Assembly: GCA_963741615.1 (NCBI GenBank) | Contig: CAVUIU010000021.1 | Span: 116,333 to 180,332 of the forward strand | Direction: 5' to 3' | Origin: UBA9676 sp963741615 | GTDB lineage: Bacteria > Actinomycetota > Actinomycetes > Streptosporangiales > Streptosporangiaceae | DNA length: 64,000 nucleotides | Shown: positions 17,102-24,463 of the stretch, piece by piece | Layout: every line of letters starts with the position of its first letter | How positions within the stretch are numbered: the stretch's first letter is position 1 | Notes under the pieces: model-generated | What the model was told of the DNA's origin: nothing | Database searches by the model: none | Seen by the model: only the letters and a program-made list of their open reading frames with translations | Position numbers and translations under genes: made by a program

Positions 17102-18418
17102 ATGGCCCAGTCATCCACGCACCGGCTGCGCGGCCCGCAGCACCTGACCACGTCACGGGGCGCCGCCCTCTACATCGGCGCCCTTCTCGGCCCCGGCCTC
17201 CTGCTCCTCCCCGGTCTCGCCGCGGCCGAGGCCGGGCCGGCGTCCATCCTGGCCTGGCTCGCCCTGCTGGGCCTGTCCGGCCTGTTCGCCACCGTCTTCT
17301 CGGCGTTCGGCAGGAGGTGGCCCTCGGCTGGCGGGGTCATGGGATACGTGGCGGCCGGCCTGGGGAAGCGGGCCGGGCTGGTGGCCGGCTGGTCCTTCCT
17401 GGCCGCGGTCGTGGGGGGCGCGCCCATCGTCTGCCTCATCGGGGCCAGCTACGTCACCGGGCTCACCGGCGGCGGCTACCTGGCGCGCGCGGCTGTCGCC
17501 GCGGTGCTGCTGCTGACCGTGCTCGCGCTCGCGGCCGGCGGGCTCCGGGCCAGCACCGGCGCCCAGCTCATCCTCGTCGGCCTGCTGATCGGCGTGGTCG
17601 CCGTGGCCGTGGCCGGCTCAGCCGCCTCGGCACGCACCGCCAACTGGGCCCCCTTCATCCCGCACGGCTGGTCATCCATCGGGCACGCGGCCACGACGCT
17701 GATGCTGTCGTTCGTGGGCTGGGAGGCCGTGGCGCCGCTGACCACCCGCTTCGCGAACCCGTCCCGGCAGCTGCCGAGGGTGGTGGCCATCGCCCTCGCG
17801 GCCACGACCGCGCTCTACCTGAGCCTGGCCATCGCCACGATCAGCGTGCTCGGGCCGGGAGCCGCCACCACCGTCCCGCTGGCCGACCTGCTCCGCCGCG
17901 CCACCGGCCCGGCCGGCCCGGCCGCCGCGGCGGTGGCGGCGGTCGTGCTGACGCTGGGCACGACCAACGCCTACATCACCGGCGCCGCGACGATGGCCCG
18001 GCAGCTTGCCGACCCGGCTGCCGCCGCGGGCCGCGACCGGAGGCCCGCGCCCCGGTTCCTGGCGGTGATCGCTGCCACCGGCCTGCTGCTGATCACTGCC
18101 TACGGGTTCCGGCTGGTCAGCACCACATCGCTGGTCGCGGTGCCGACGGCTCTCTTCCTGTCCGTCTACCTTGCCAGCATGGTCGCTGCCGTGCGGGCGT
18201 TGCCCGGTCCCGCCCGCACGGCCGCCGTCCCCGCCGCGCTGGCGGTCGTGGTCATGCTGGCCTACTGCGGCTGGACACTGACCATCCCCGCCATCGTCGC
18301 GCTGGCCGTCGGCTGGCACGCCAGCGGCGCGCGCCGGCGGGGCCACCGGAGGCTCCCGCCCGCGGTCACCCGGACCGCGCAAGGATCCGGCTGCCGCGAA
18401 TGCCGGGACGCAGCCTGA
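17102..18418 (+). CDS. APC-family amino acid transporter, YjeH-like exporter
   Basis: This membrane protein of about 438 residues has around 12 hydrophobic helices and the APC signatures GAALYIGALLGPGLLLLPG in helix 1, GRRWPSAGGVMGYVAAGLG and SFVGWEAVAPLTTRFANPSRQLP in helix 6. The last motif, with its partner-friendly gap, resembles the E. coli YjeH methionine/branched-chain amino acid exporter. The divergent Lrp regulator supports an amino-acid efflux role. ATG 17102 is preferred; an in-frame ATG at 17072 adds ten residues overlapping the promoter region. Confidence 0.85.
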   Translation: MAQSSTHRLRGPQHLTTSRGAALYIGALLGPGLLLLPGLAAAEAGPASILAWLALLGLSGLFATVFSAFGRRWPSAGGVMGYVAAGLGKRAGLVAGWSFLAAVVGGAPIVCLIGASYVTGLTGGGYLARAAVAAVLLLTVLALAAGGLRASTGAQLILVGLLIGVVAVAVAGSAASARTANWAPFIPHGWSSIGHAATTLMLSFVGWEAVAPLTTRFANPSRQLPRVVAIALAATTALYLSLAIATISVLGPGAATTVPLADLLRRATGPAGPAAAAVAAVVLTLGTTNAYITGAATMARQLADPAAAAGRDRRPAPRFLAVIAATGLLLITAYGFRLVSTTSLVAVPTALFLSVYLASMVAAVRALPGPARTAAVPAALAVVVMLAYCGWTLTIPAIVALAVGWHASGARRRGHRRLPPAVTRTAQGSGCRECRDAA

Positions 18419-18510
18419 CCGGGACCGTCCGGACCCGTAACACTCTCGGAACGCTCCACTCGTAGGCTTGGCCCACTCCGGTCAGGTCGGCAGAGGGGGC
18501 GGGGCAACCG

Positions 18511-19728
18511 GTGAGCACGATCGTGAGGTCACGGCGGGTGGCGCCGGCCGCGGCCGTCGTGCTCGGCGCGCTCACGTTCGTGCTCGCCCTGGCCAGTGTG
18601 CCGCTCGACCACCTCGCCCATCAGGTGGACGTGACCGGCGAGGTCATCGGGGTCGGTCTTGTCGGGGCCGGGGCGGTGGTGGGCACCGTGGTCGCGGCGC
18701 GCCGGCCACGCAATCCGATCGGATGGATCCTGCTCGCGATCTTCCTGCTCGCCGCCCCGCCGTACGCCCAGTACGCCGTGCTGGACTACCGGATGCATCA
18801 CGGGACGCTGCCGCTCGGCCGGGTGGCGGTGGCGCTCCTGGCTGACTGGCCGGTCTGGCTCGTCCTCATCACCATCCTGCTCTGGCTGTTTCCGGACGGG
18901 TGGCTGCCGCCGGGGCGCTGGCGGCGGGTGGCTATGGTTCTGCTCGCCCTCGTGGTGCTACTCGCGCTGGCAGCCTCGACCGGTGTCACCGTGGCCGCCG
19001 CCGGGCATGCCATCCCGGTCGACGCGAGCGGCAACCTCACCGCCAAACCGGCCGGGGCGTGGAAGGTCATCGTGGACGTGCTGGTCGCCGGGCTCATCGG
19101 GAGCATGCTTGCCTGGCTGGCCGTGCAGGTCCCCAGGTACCGGCGCTCGGCCGGCGAGCGCCGCCAGCAGCTCAAATGGCTCTACGGCGGCGCCATCGTC
19201 TTCGTGGCCGGCGTGGTCATGCCGCCATCCCCCCCGGCGCTGAACGATCTCGGCGAACTCGCGGCGGCGGCCCTGCCGGTCTGCATCGGTGTCGCGGTGC
19301 TGAAGTACCGCCTGTACGAGATCGACCGGATCATCAGCCGGGTGATCTCCTACGCCATCATCACTGCCGTGCTCGCCGGGGTGTTCGCCGGGCTGATTGT
19401 GCTGGCCACCGACGTGCTCCCGGTCAGGACACCGGTGGCGGTCGCGGCCTCCACGCTGGCCGCCGCGGCGCTGTTCAACCCGCTGCGGCGTCGGGTGCAG
19501 CGGGCGGTGGACCGCCGCTTCAACCGGGCCCGCTACAACGCCGAGGCGGTCGTGGCCGCCTTCACCGCGCGGCTGCGCGCGACCGTCGACCTCGACGCCG
19601 TGCAGGCCGATCTCGTTGCTGCCGTCCATGACGCGTTCGAACCCGCGCACGTCTCGGTGTGGGTCACGCCCCCCGGCCTACACGTGACCCCGGCGGGCGC
19701 CCTTCCCGGCCCGGCGCCCACGCGCTGA
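18511..19728 (+). CDS. Membrane protein resembling the sensor half of an actinobacterial histidine kinase, without kinase domains
   Basis: This 405-residue protein has about seven transmembrane segments in residues 12-300, including RRPRNPIGWILLAIFLL and WLFPDGWLPPGRWRR. These are followed by the cytoplasmic linker RRVQRAVDRRFNRARYNAEAVVAAFTARLRATVDLDAVQADLVAAVHDAFEPAHVSVWVTPP. That region normally leads into a GAF/HisKA/HATPase module, but the protein ends there, with no H-box or ATP-lid motifs. GTG 18511 follows a GAGGGGGCGGGG site. It may be a free-standing sensor or a partner of a separate kinase; no response regulator is nearby. Confidence 0.75.
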   Translation: MSTIVRSRRVAPAAAVVLGALTFVLALASVPLDHLAHQVDVTGEVIGVGLVGAGAVVGTVVAARRPRNPIGWILLAIFLLAAPPYAQYAVLDYRMHHGTLPLGRVAVALLADWPVWLVLITILLWLFPDGWLPPGRWRRVAMVLLALVVLLALAASTGVTVAAAGHAIPVDASGNLTAKPAGAWKVIVDVLVAGLIGSMLAWLAVQVPRYRRSAGERRQQLKWLYGGAIVFVAGVVMPPSPPALNDLGELAAAALPVCIGVAVLKYRLYEIDRIISRVISYAIITAVLAGVFAGLIVLATDVLPVRTPVAVAASTLAAAALFNPLRRRVQRAVDRRFNRARYNAEAVVAAFTARLRATVDLDAVQADLVAAVHDAFEPAHVSVWVTPPGLHVTPAGALPGPAPTR

Positions 19729-19796
19729 CCCACGCCGACAGCGGCTTTCCGCCCGCCGCGGCAATCCGCTGGCCGTATCCGCCCTAGGGTTGGGCT

Positions 19797-20366
19797 GTGG
19801 CCGAGACAGTCCCGCCGCGCCTGCCGCCCCCGGCGCGGGCCGATCTCGACGCGGCCAGGGACCGGACGATTCCCGATGTCATCGCGGCCGGGCTGCGCGT
19901 GGTGTTCGCGGGCATCAACCCTGGCCTGTACTCCGCCGCCACCGGGTATCACTTCGCCCGGCCGGGGAACCGCTTCTGGCCGGCCCTGCACCGCTCCGGT
20001 TTCACGGACCGCCTCTTCCGGCCCGATGAGCAGGGGCAGCTGCCCGGCCTCGGGCTCGGCATCACCAACGTCGTCGCGCGCGCCACCGCCCGGGCGGATG
20101 AGCTTCGTCCCGAGGAGTTCCGCGCGGGCGCCCGCATCCTGAACGCAAAGATCACCCGGCTGCGGCCGTCGTGGCTGGCGGTCGTCGGGATCACCGCCTA
20201 CCGGGTGGCGTTCGCCCGCCCCCAGGCGACGGTGGGCCCGCAGGGCGAAGCCATCGGGCAGACCCGGGTGTGGGTGCTGCCCAACCCCAGCGGGCTCAAC
20301 GCGCTATGGACCACACCTAAGCTCACAGAGGCGTTCCGGGATTTGAGGCTGCACGCCGAGGGCTGA
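19797..20366 (+). CDS. mug: G/U mismatch-specific DNA glycosylase
   Basis: This 189-residue Mug-type uracil-DNA glycosylase has active-site motif 1 VVFAGINPGLYSAATGYHFARPGNRFWP, with the catalytic Asn of GINPG, and motif 2 VLPNPSGLNA. It removes U or ethenocytosine opposite G in base-excision repair. The GTG start is 68 bases after the upstream membrane gene. Length and motif order are normal for the family. Confidence 0.92.
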   Translation: MAETVPPRLPPPARADLDAARDRTIPDVIAAGLRVVFAGINPGLYSAATGYHFARPGNRFWPALHRSGFTDRLFRPDEQGQLPGLGLGITNVVARATARADELRPEEFRAGARILNAKITRLRPSWLAVVGITAYRVAFARPQATVGPQGEAIGQTRVWVLPNPSGLNALWTTPKLTEAFRDLRLHAEG

Positions 20367-20420
20367 GCGAGGTCAAGAGGCTCGGGTATGCGGCAAACGT
20401 CGGTTCCTGTCATGTTCTGG

Positions 20421-20544
20421 TCACCAGATGAGCGGGACGAGGCGCTGGTGCTGCGCGGCGTAGGCGCGGTACCTGTCGCCGAGCGCTGCCAGCAGCGCGC
20501 TCTCCTCGACGTGGATGCGCCAGAGGAGGAGCGCCAGCGGTGAT
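20421..20544 (-). pseudogene. Remnant of an isoprenylcysteine carboxyl methyltransferase family protein (C-terminus only)
   Basis: The minus frame ending at the TGA of 20421-20423 reads SPLALLLWRIHVEE followed by SALLAALGDRYRAYAAQHQRLVPLIW. This is the C-terminal catalytic tail of bacterial ICMT-like membrane methyltransferases, where the RIxVEE...YxxYxxxxxRLVP block binds S-adenosylmethionine. Nothing upstream in any frame continues the fold, and no start is present. It is therefore a truncated relic of about 40 codons next to the stop of a small membrane gene. Confidence 0.7.
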
Positions 20545-20547
20545 TCA

Positions 20548-20925
20548 TCACTGCCCCGCCCGGTCGGCGGGTCGGCCGGCGTGCTCGCCGGTATGGGAAG
20601 CCCGCCGGCCCGGGTACGCGGGTCCGTGATCCTGCTGGCCGGTGCGCTCACAACCGGTGCTGGGCCGTGCCGCGCCGTGCGCCGGCATGCCGGGCACGCT
20701 CAGCGGCGGGCGCTGGATCGCGGGCAGGACAGAGGTCAGCGCCGCGCTGGCCTGCACGGCGGCCTGGCGCTGCTCCTGCTGCTCCTCGGCTCTGGTGGCG
20801 GCGGCGGCCAGCCGGTCGCTCATCGTCCGCAGCCGGCGGACCTGCGCCCGCGCCTTGACGACGCGATCCGCCGCGTAGAGCAAGAGCACCGCACCAATGA
20901 AGCCACCGATGACCAGGCCGACCAC
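20548..20925 (-). CDS. Small single-pass membrane protein with a cytoplasmic coiled coil
   Basis: This predicted 125-residue protein starts MVGLVIGGFIGAVLLLYAADR, one transmembrane helix. It continues with a charged heptad-like stretch (VVKARAQVRRLRTMSDRLAAAATRAEEQQEQRQAAVQ) and a low-complexity tail. GTG 20925 is preceded by GGCGGGGAATTC. The last 40 residues look like translated decay of the neighbouring methyltransferase remnant, so the original gene may have been shorter. No family is recognised. Confidence 0.5.
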   Translation of the reverse strand: MVGLVIGGFIGAVLLLYAADRVVKARAQVRRLRTMSDRLAAAATRAEEQQEQRQAAVQASAALTSVLPAIQRPPLSVPGMPAHGAARPSTGCERTGQQDHGPAYPGRRASHTGEHAGRPADRAGQ

Positions 20926-21058
20926 GAATTCCCCGCCCTCAGCTTGAGAGGCCCTCCGGACGTCTCCAGCCTATGTCAGGCCAGGCCCCCGGCCCCCGCT
21001 CCGGCGCGGCGGGCCGACGTTCCCGGCCCAGACCGAACCACCCACCGGGCACCGAATC

Positions 21059-21077
21059 GGGGCTTACCGGTAGCCCC
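21059..21077 (-). terminator. Candidate stem-loop terminator after the TetR gene
   Basis: GGGGCT and AGCCCC form a six-base stem around TACCGGT, 33 bases beyond the TetR stop. No T tract follows, as is usual in high-GC actinomycetes. Confidence 0.35.
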
Positions 21078-21109
21078 TTGGGCCCGGCGCATGAGACACG
21101 GCGGCCTTC

Positions 21110-21712
21110 TCATGGACGGGGCGGGACCGGCGCGATGCCGTCGAGGGTGGCGTCGATGACGTCGCAGACGAACCGGTCGTCGAGCGGGGCATGACCGTGC
21201 AGGAGCCGGTGGTAGACCGGGCCATAGAGGAGGTCGAGCGCGACCTCGGTCTTCGTGTCCGCCGGGATCTCACCGCGCTCGATGGCGCGGCGGAAGATCG
21301 CGCGTGCCTGGTCGCGGCGCGGCTCGACGAAGCGCGTGCGGTATTCGCGGGCGAACGCGGGGTCCGTCTGGGCCTCGGTCACCAGCGCGGCGATCGCGCG
21401 CCCGTACGGCCGCCTGCTGGCGAGCCTGGCCCACGGGCGAAGCAGGCTGAGCAGGTCACCCCGCAGTGATCCGGTGTCCCGGGGCGGGGGGACGCCCGCC
21501 CATTCGTGGTAAAGCGCGTCCAGCGCGAGGGTCTCCTTGGTGGGCCACCAGCGGTAGATCGTGGCCTTGCTGACCCCGGCCCGGGCGGCGACCGCGTCCA
21601 TGCTCACGGCGGACAGGCCCCGCTCCAGGAGGAGTTCTGCCGCTGCCTCGAGGATGGCTTTGTGTGCCGTCTCGCTGCGTGGCCGCCCGCGCTGCGGCGC
21701 CGCGGCGGTCAC
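21110..21712 (-). CDS. TetR family regulator
   Basis: This 200-residue protein has an N-terminal TetR helix-turn-helix (AILEAAAELLLERGLSAVSMDAVAARAGVSKATIYRWWPTKE, residues about 19-60) and a TetR_C-type ligand domain. The GTG start overlaps the stop of a 45-codon frame (GTGA), which in turn overlaps the aldo/keto reductase stop, so regulator and enzyme are one operon. It probably represses that operon through the AAACT...AGTTT element at 22871-22888. The inducer is unknown. Confidence 0.88.
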   Translation of the reverse strand: MTAAAPQRGRPRSETAHKAILEAAAELLLERGLSAVSMDAVAARAGVSKATIYRWWPTKETLALDALYHEWAGVPPPRDTGSLRGDLLSLLRPWARLASRRPYGRAIAALVTEAQTDPAFAREYRTRFVEPRRDQARAIFRRAIERGEIPADTKTEVALDLLYGPVYHRLLHGHAPLDDRFVCDVIDATLDGIAPVPPRP

Positions 21713-21846
21713 GTGGTGCCCGTCCGCGCCAGGACGCCGGCGAGGGCGGCGATGTCGCGCCGCGGGCAGCCGGGCTCTTCCATCTTCGTGAGCAGGCCGT
21801 CGGTGACCCCGGGGCCAGCGAAGCCGATCGCGGGCATCGTGGTCAT
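21709..21846 (-). CDS. 45-residue small open frame coupled between aldo/keto reductase and TetR genes
   Basis: The frame reads MTTMPAIGFAGPGVTDG, then LLTKMEEPGCPRRDIAALAG, then VLARTGTT. Its ATG overlaps the reductase stop (ATGA) and its TGA overlaps the TetR GTG (GTGA), so it is open across the exact gap and coupled on both sides. The start vaguely resembles a Rossmann beta-alpha turn, but no family is recognised. It could be a real microprotein, a device for coupling translation, or a remnant. Confidence 0.45.
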   Translation of the reverse strand: MTTMPAIGFAGPGVTDGLLTKMEEPGCPRRDIAALAGVLARTGTT

Positions 21847-22808
21847 CTTCCCGTTGTCGCTTCGATCTCGCCGATGTCCTCGCCGGTGAGCTCGAGGCCC
21901 GCCGCGGCGACGATCGGGTCCACCTGGCTGGGCCGGCGGAACCCGGTGATCGCGCCGTCCACCGCGGGGTTCCGCAGCGCCCAGGCGACCGCGACTGCTC
22001 CCGGCGTCACGGCGTGGCGACCGGCGACCGCCCGCAGCCGGGCGGCCAGCGCGAGGTGCCCGGACAGCTGCGGTTCGGTGAAGCGCGGGTCGCGGGCGCG
22101 CCAGTCGTCGGCCGGCATCTGCTCGATCCGCTCGCGTGTCATCGCCCCGGTCAGCAGGCCGGAGCCCATGGGGGAGTAGACGATGACCCCGATCCCCTCA
22201 TGCTCGGCGAACGGGAGGAGCTCGTCCTCCGCCGCCCGGTTGACCAGCGAGTACGGCGGCTGGAGCGTCTCGACTGGTGCGATCGACTGGATGCGGCGCA
22301 GCTGCCCGGCGTCAAAGTTGGAGACGCCGATATGCCGGACGAGGCCCTGCTCCTTCAGCTCGGCCAGGGCCGACCAGCCTTCCTCGATGTCCTGCCCGGG
22401 GACCGGCCAGTGGATCTGGTACAGGTCGATCGCGTCGATGCCGAGCCGCCGCAGGCTCGCCTCGGCCTCGCGCAGGATCGAGTCCCGCTTGAGGCTGTGA
22501 CGGACGTGGCCGGTGCCGTCGTCAAGCAGCGATGCCTTCGTGAACACGTACGGGCGGTCGGCGAGGCCCTCGAGTGCCCGGCCGACCACGCGCTCCGACC
22601 GGCCGAAGCCGTAAGCGGCCGCGGTGTCGATCCAGTTGATCCCGAGATCCACCGCCCGGCGGATAGCCGCGATCGACTCCTCGTCCTGCTGCGCCCCCCA
22701 GCCGAACTCCCAGCCGCCTCCGCCGATCGCCCACGCGCCGAAGCCCACGCGGGTGATCTCCAGGCCGGTGGCCCCCAGCTGACGGGTCCTGAGCTGCGTC
22801 TTGAACAT
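21843..22808 (-). CDS. Aldo/keto reductase
   Basis: This 321-residue AKR has the catalytic tetrad visible as Asp and Tyr in NWIDTAAAYGFGRSE, Lys in YVFTKAS and His in LYQIHWP. NADP-binding residues lie in the C-terminal ITGFRRPSQVDPIVAAA. ATG 22808 follows a strong GGAGGAG site; upstream in-frame codons lack one. It heads a three-gene unit with the 45-residue frame and a TetR gene. The promoter is on the minus strand near TATTAT (22896-22891), with a TetR-like inverted repeat just downstream. The substrate is unknown; such units often detoxify aldehydes. Confidence 0.9.
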   Translation of the reverse strand: MFKTQLRTRQLGATGLEITRVGFGAWAIGGGGWEFGWGAQQDEESIAAIRRAVDLGINWIDTAAAYGFGRSERVVGRALEGLADRPYVFTKASLLDDGTGHVRHSLKRDSILREAEASLRRLGIDAIDLYQIHWPVPGQDIEEGWSALAELKEQGLVRHIGVSNFDAGQLRRIQSIAPVETLQPPYSLVNRAAEDELLPFAEHEGIGVIVYSPMGSGLLTGAMTRERIEQMPADDWRARDPRFTEPQLSGHLALAARLRAVAGRHAVTPGAVAVAWALRNPAVDGAITGFRRPSQVDPIVAAAGLELTGEDIGEIEATTGR

Positions 22809-22870
22809 CGCTCCTCCGCTGATCCCGGGTGCCGGCCCTGGCGGGCGCGGGTCAAGCTTCGATCCTGACA

Positions 22871-22888
22871 AAACTAGACTATCAGTTT
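22871..22888. promoter_or_regulatory. Candidate TetR operator of the aldo/keto reductase operon
   Basis: AAACTAGACTATCAGTTT is an 18-base inverted repeat with perfect AAACT/AGTTT arms. It lies immediately downstream of a minus-strand TATTAT box, so bound protein would block transcription of the reductase and TetR genes. Confidence 0.45.
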
Positions 22889-23033
22889 CTATAATACACA
22901 TGCTTCCGGGGCCCGCAACTGGGCCTCAGCTGGGCGACGGCGGCGGCCGTGGGGCATTTTCGACCGACTTGTGGCATTTGTAATTGTCTGAGCCTGTTGT
23001 GGCCGCCGCTTTGGGTGGCAGCCACTCGATCGC

Positions 23034-23184
23034 GCGCCCCTCCCGCTCGAGACCTCGATGCCCGGTGTCTTCGCCGCCGGGGACGCCCGCTACCGCTCGA
23101 TCAAGCGGGTTGCCTCGGCCGTCGGCGACGGCGCGACAGCGGTGCGCCTGGTGCAGGAATACCTCGCCGAGGACGCAGACGGGC
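23034..23184 (+). pseudogene. Thioredoxin-reductase-like C-terminal remnant
   Basis: The plus frame reads PLPLETSMPGVFAAGDAR followed by YRSIKRVASAVGDGATAVRLVQEYLAED. This is the FAD-binding C-terminus of thioredoxin-reductase-type flavoproteins (PGVFAAGD...KRVASAVGEG). There is a stop at 22989 upstream and no other part of the enzyme in any frame. It is therefore a relic about 50 codons long that abuts the TetR gene. Confidence 0.7.
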
Positions 23185-23240
23185 TCTCGCTGGCACCCGC
23201 GGGGCTCGGCCGGCCTGTCACGGCCGGGTCTGCCGTCGCG

Positions 23241-23843
23241 TTAGGGACCGGCGTGCCCGGGCGGCCGGACTGCCCGCGCGCCCGGCGCGGCCGCGGCCAG
23301 CAACGTGCTCGCCGCCTCCCTGGCGCCGGCTGCCGCGCGCATGTTGGTGCCGGTGGCGGCGGACACGATGGCCCCGTCCATGAGCATGAGCAGCTGGGCT
23401 GCCAGCGCCTGCGGCCGGGCGGCGCCGGCGTCTGCGGCCAGCCCCGTCAGGTAGCGGCGGAGCCGCTGTTTGTGCCGCCGGGTGATCTGGGCCGCGGTGG
23501 CGGATCCGCTGCCGAGCTCGCCGAACGCGTTGATGAAGGCGCAGCCGCGGAAGTCGGGCGTGGCGAACCACTCGCCGAGGAAGGCGAAGACGGCCAGCAG
23601 CCGCTGCCGCGGGTCACGGCCGGCCTGGACCCGGTGAGCCAGGGCTGCCATCCAGTGCTCGTCCCGCCGGGCCAGGTAGGCGTCGGCCAGCCGGTCCTTG
23701 GACGGGTAGTACTGGTAGATCCGCTTCAGCGACAGCCCGGAGGTGTCCCGGATCTCGTCCATCCCGACCGAGCCGATGCCACGGGTGTAGAAGAGCTGGG
23801 CCGCCGCCGCCAGCAGCCGCTCACGGGCCTCGTCATCGGTCAT
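23241..23843 (-). CDS. TetR family regulator
   Basis: This 200-residue regulator has the helix-turn-helix LLAAAAQLFYTRGIGSVGMDEIRDTSGLSLKRIYQYYPSKDRL near the N-terminus and a C-terminal domain typical of LmrA/YxaF-like repressors (FRGCAFINAFGEL). ATG 23843 follows a GGGGA site. It is divergent from an NTF2-like gene; a perfect 20-base palindrome and a second similar copy lie between the two, so autoregulation and control of that gene are likely. Confidence 0.9.
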   Translation of the reverse strand: MTDDEARERLLAAAAQLFYTRGIGSVGMDEIRDTSGLSLKRIYQYYPSKDRLADAYLARRDEHWMAALAHRVQAGRDPRQRLLAVFAFLGEWFATPDFRGCAFINAFGELGSGSATAAQITRRHKQRLRRYLTGLAADAGAARPQALAAQLLMLMDGAIVSAATGTNMRAAAGAREAASTLLAAAAPGARAVRPPGHAGP

Positions 23844-23861
23844 GTCATTCCCCAGCCGACC

Positions 23862-23916
23862 TTGAGAACGGACGTTCCCCACGATACTGTCCTGAGCTGA
23901 GAACGATCGTTCTCAG
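23862..23916. promoter_or_regulatory. Two TetR operators between divergent genes
   Basis: CTGAGAACGATCGTTCTCAG (23897-23916) is a perfect 20-base palindrome. A second, degenerate copy with the same GAGAACG/CGTTC core (GAGAACGGACGTTC) begins at 23864. The pair sits between the start codons of the TetR gene and the NTF2-like gene. Confidence 0.75.
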
Positions 23917-23934
23917 CCGAAGGAGGATGATCCT

Positions 23935-24393
23935 GTGGCCCCCCGACCACCGTTGCCGCCGTTCACCGAGGAGACCGCCCGGCAGAAGGTGCAGGCGGCC
24001 GAGGACGCGTGGAACACCCGTGACCCGGAGCGGGTCGCCGGTGCCTACAGCGAGGACTCGGTCTGGCGCAACCGGGACGAGTTCGTCACCGGCCGGGCCG
24101 GGATCGTCGGGTTCCTGCGCCGCAAGTGGGAACGTGAGCTTGACTACGCCCTGCGCAAGGACCTGTGGTCGTTCCACGGCAACCGGATCGCCGTCCGGTT
24201 CCAGTACGAGAGCCATGACGCCGGCGGCCAGTGGTTCCGCAGCTACGGCAACGAGTTGTGGGAGTTCGACGAGGACGGGTTCATGAGGCGGCGGGAAGCC
24301 AGCATCAACGATGTGCCGATCGCGGAGGCCGACCGGCGCATCTTCGGCTCGCGGCCGGAAGCGGAGCGGGGCCGGACCTTCCCGCTCCGCTGA
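23935..24393 (+). CDS. NTF2-like protein, DUF1348 family
   Basis: This 152-residue SnoaL/NTF2-fold protein shows the DUF1348 pattern: PPFTEETARQKVQAAEDAWNTRDPERVAGAYSEDSVWRNRDEF, FLRRKWERELDYALRKDLWSF, and the C-terminal REASINDVPIAEADRRIFG. The function of the family is unknown; some members are small hydrolases or isomerases. GTG 23935 follows a strong AGGAGG. It is controlled, by location, by the divergent TetR gene. Confidence 0.88.
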   Translation: MAPRPPLPPFTEETARQKVQAAEDAWNTRDPERVAGAYSEDSVWRNRDEFVTGRAGIVGFLRRKWERELDYALRKDLWSFHGNRIAVRFQYESHDAGGQWFRSYGNELWEFDEDGFMRRREASINDVPIAEADRRIFGSRPEAERGRTFPLR

Positions 24394-24463
24394 CCCAGGC
24401 GCCGCTGGCGGATCCCCGGCCTCCCGCGCGCCGGCGTTCCGCCGCGCCGCGGCGGGACCGGTC

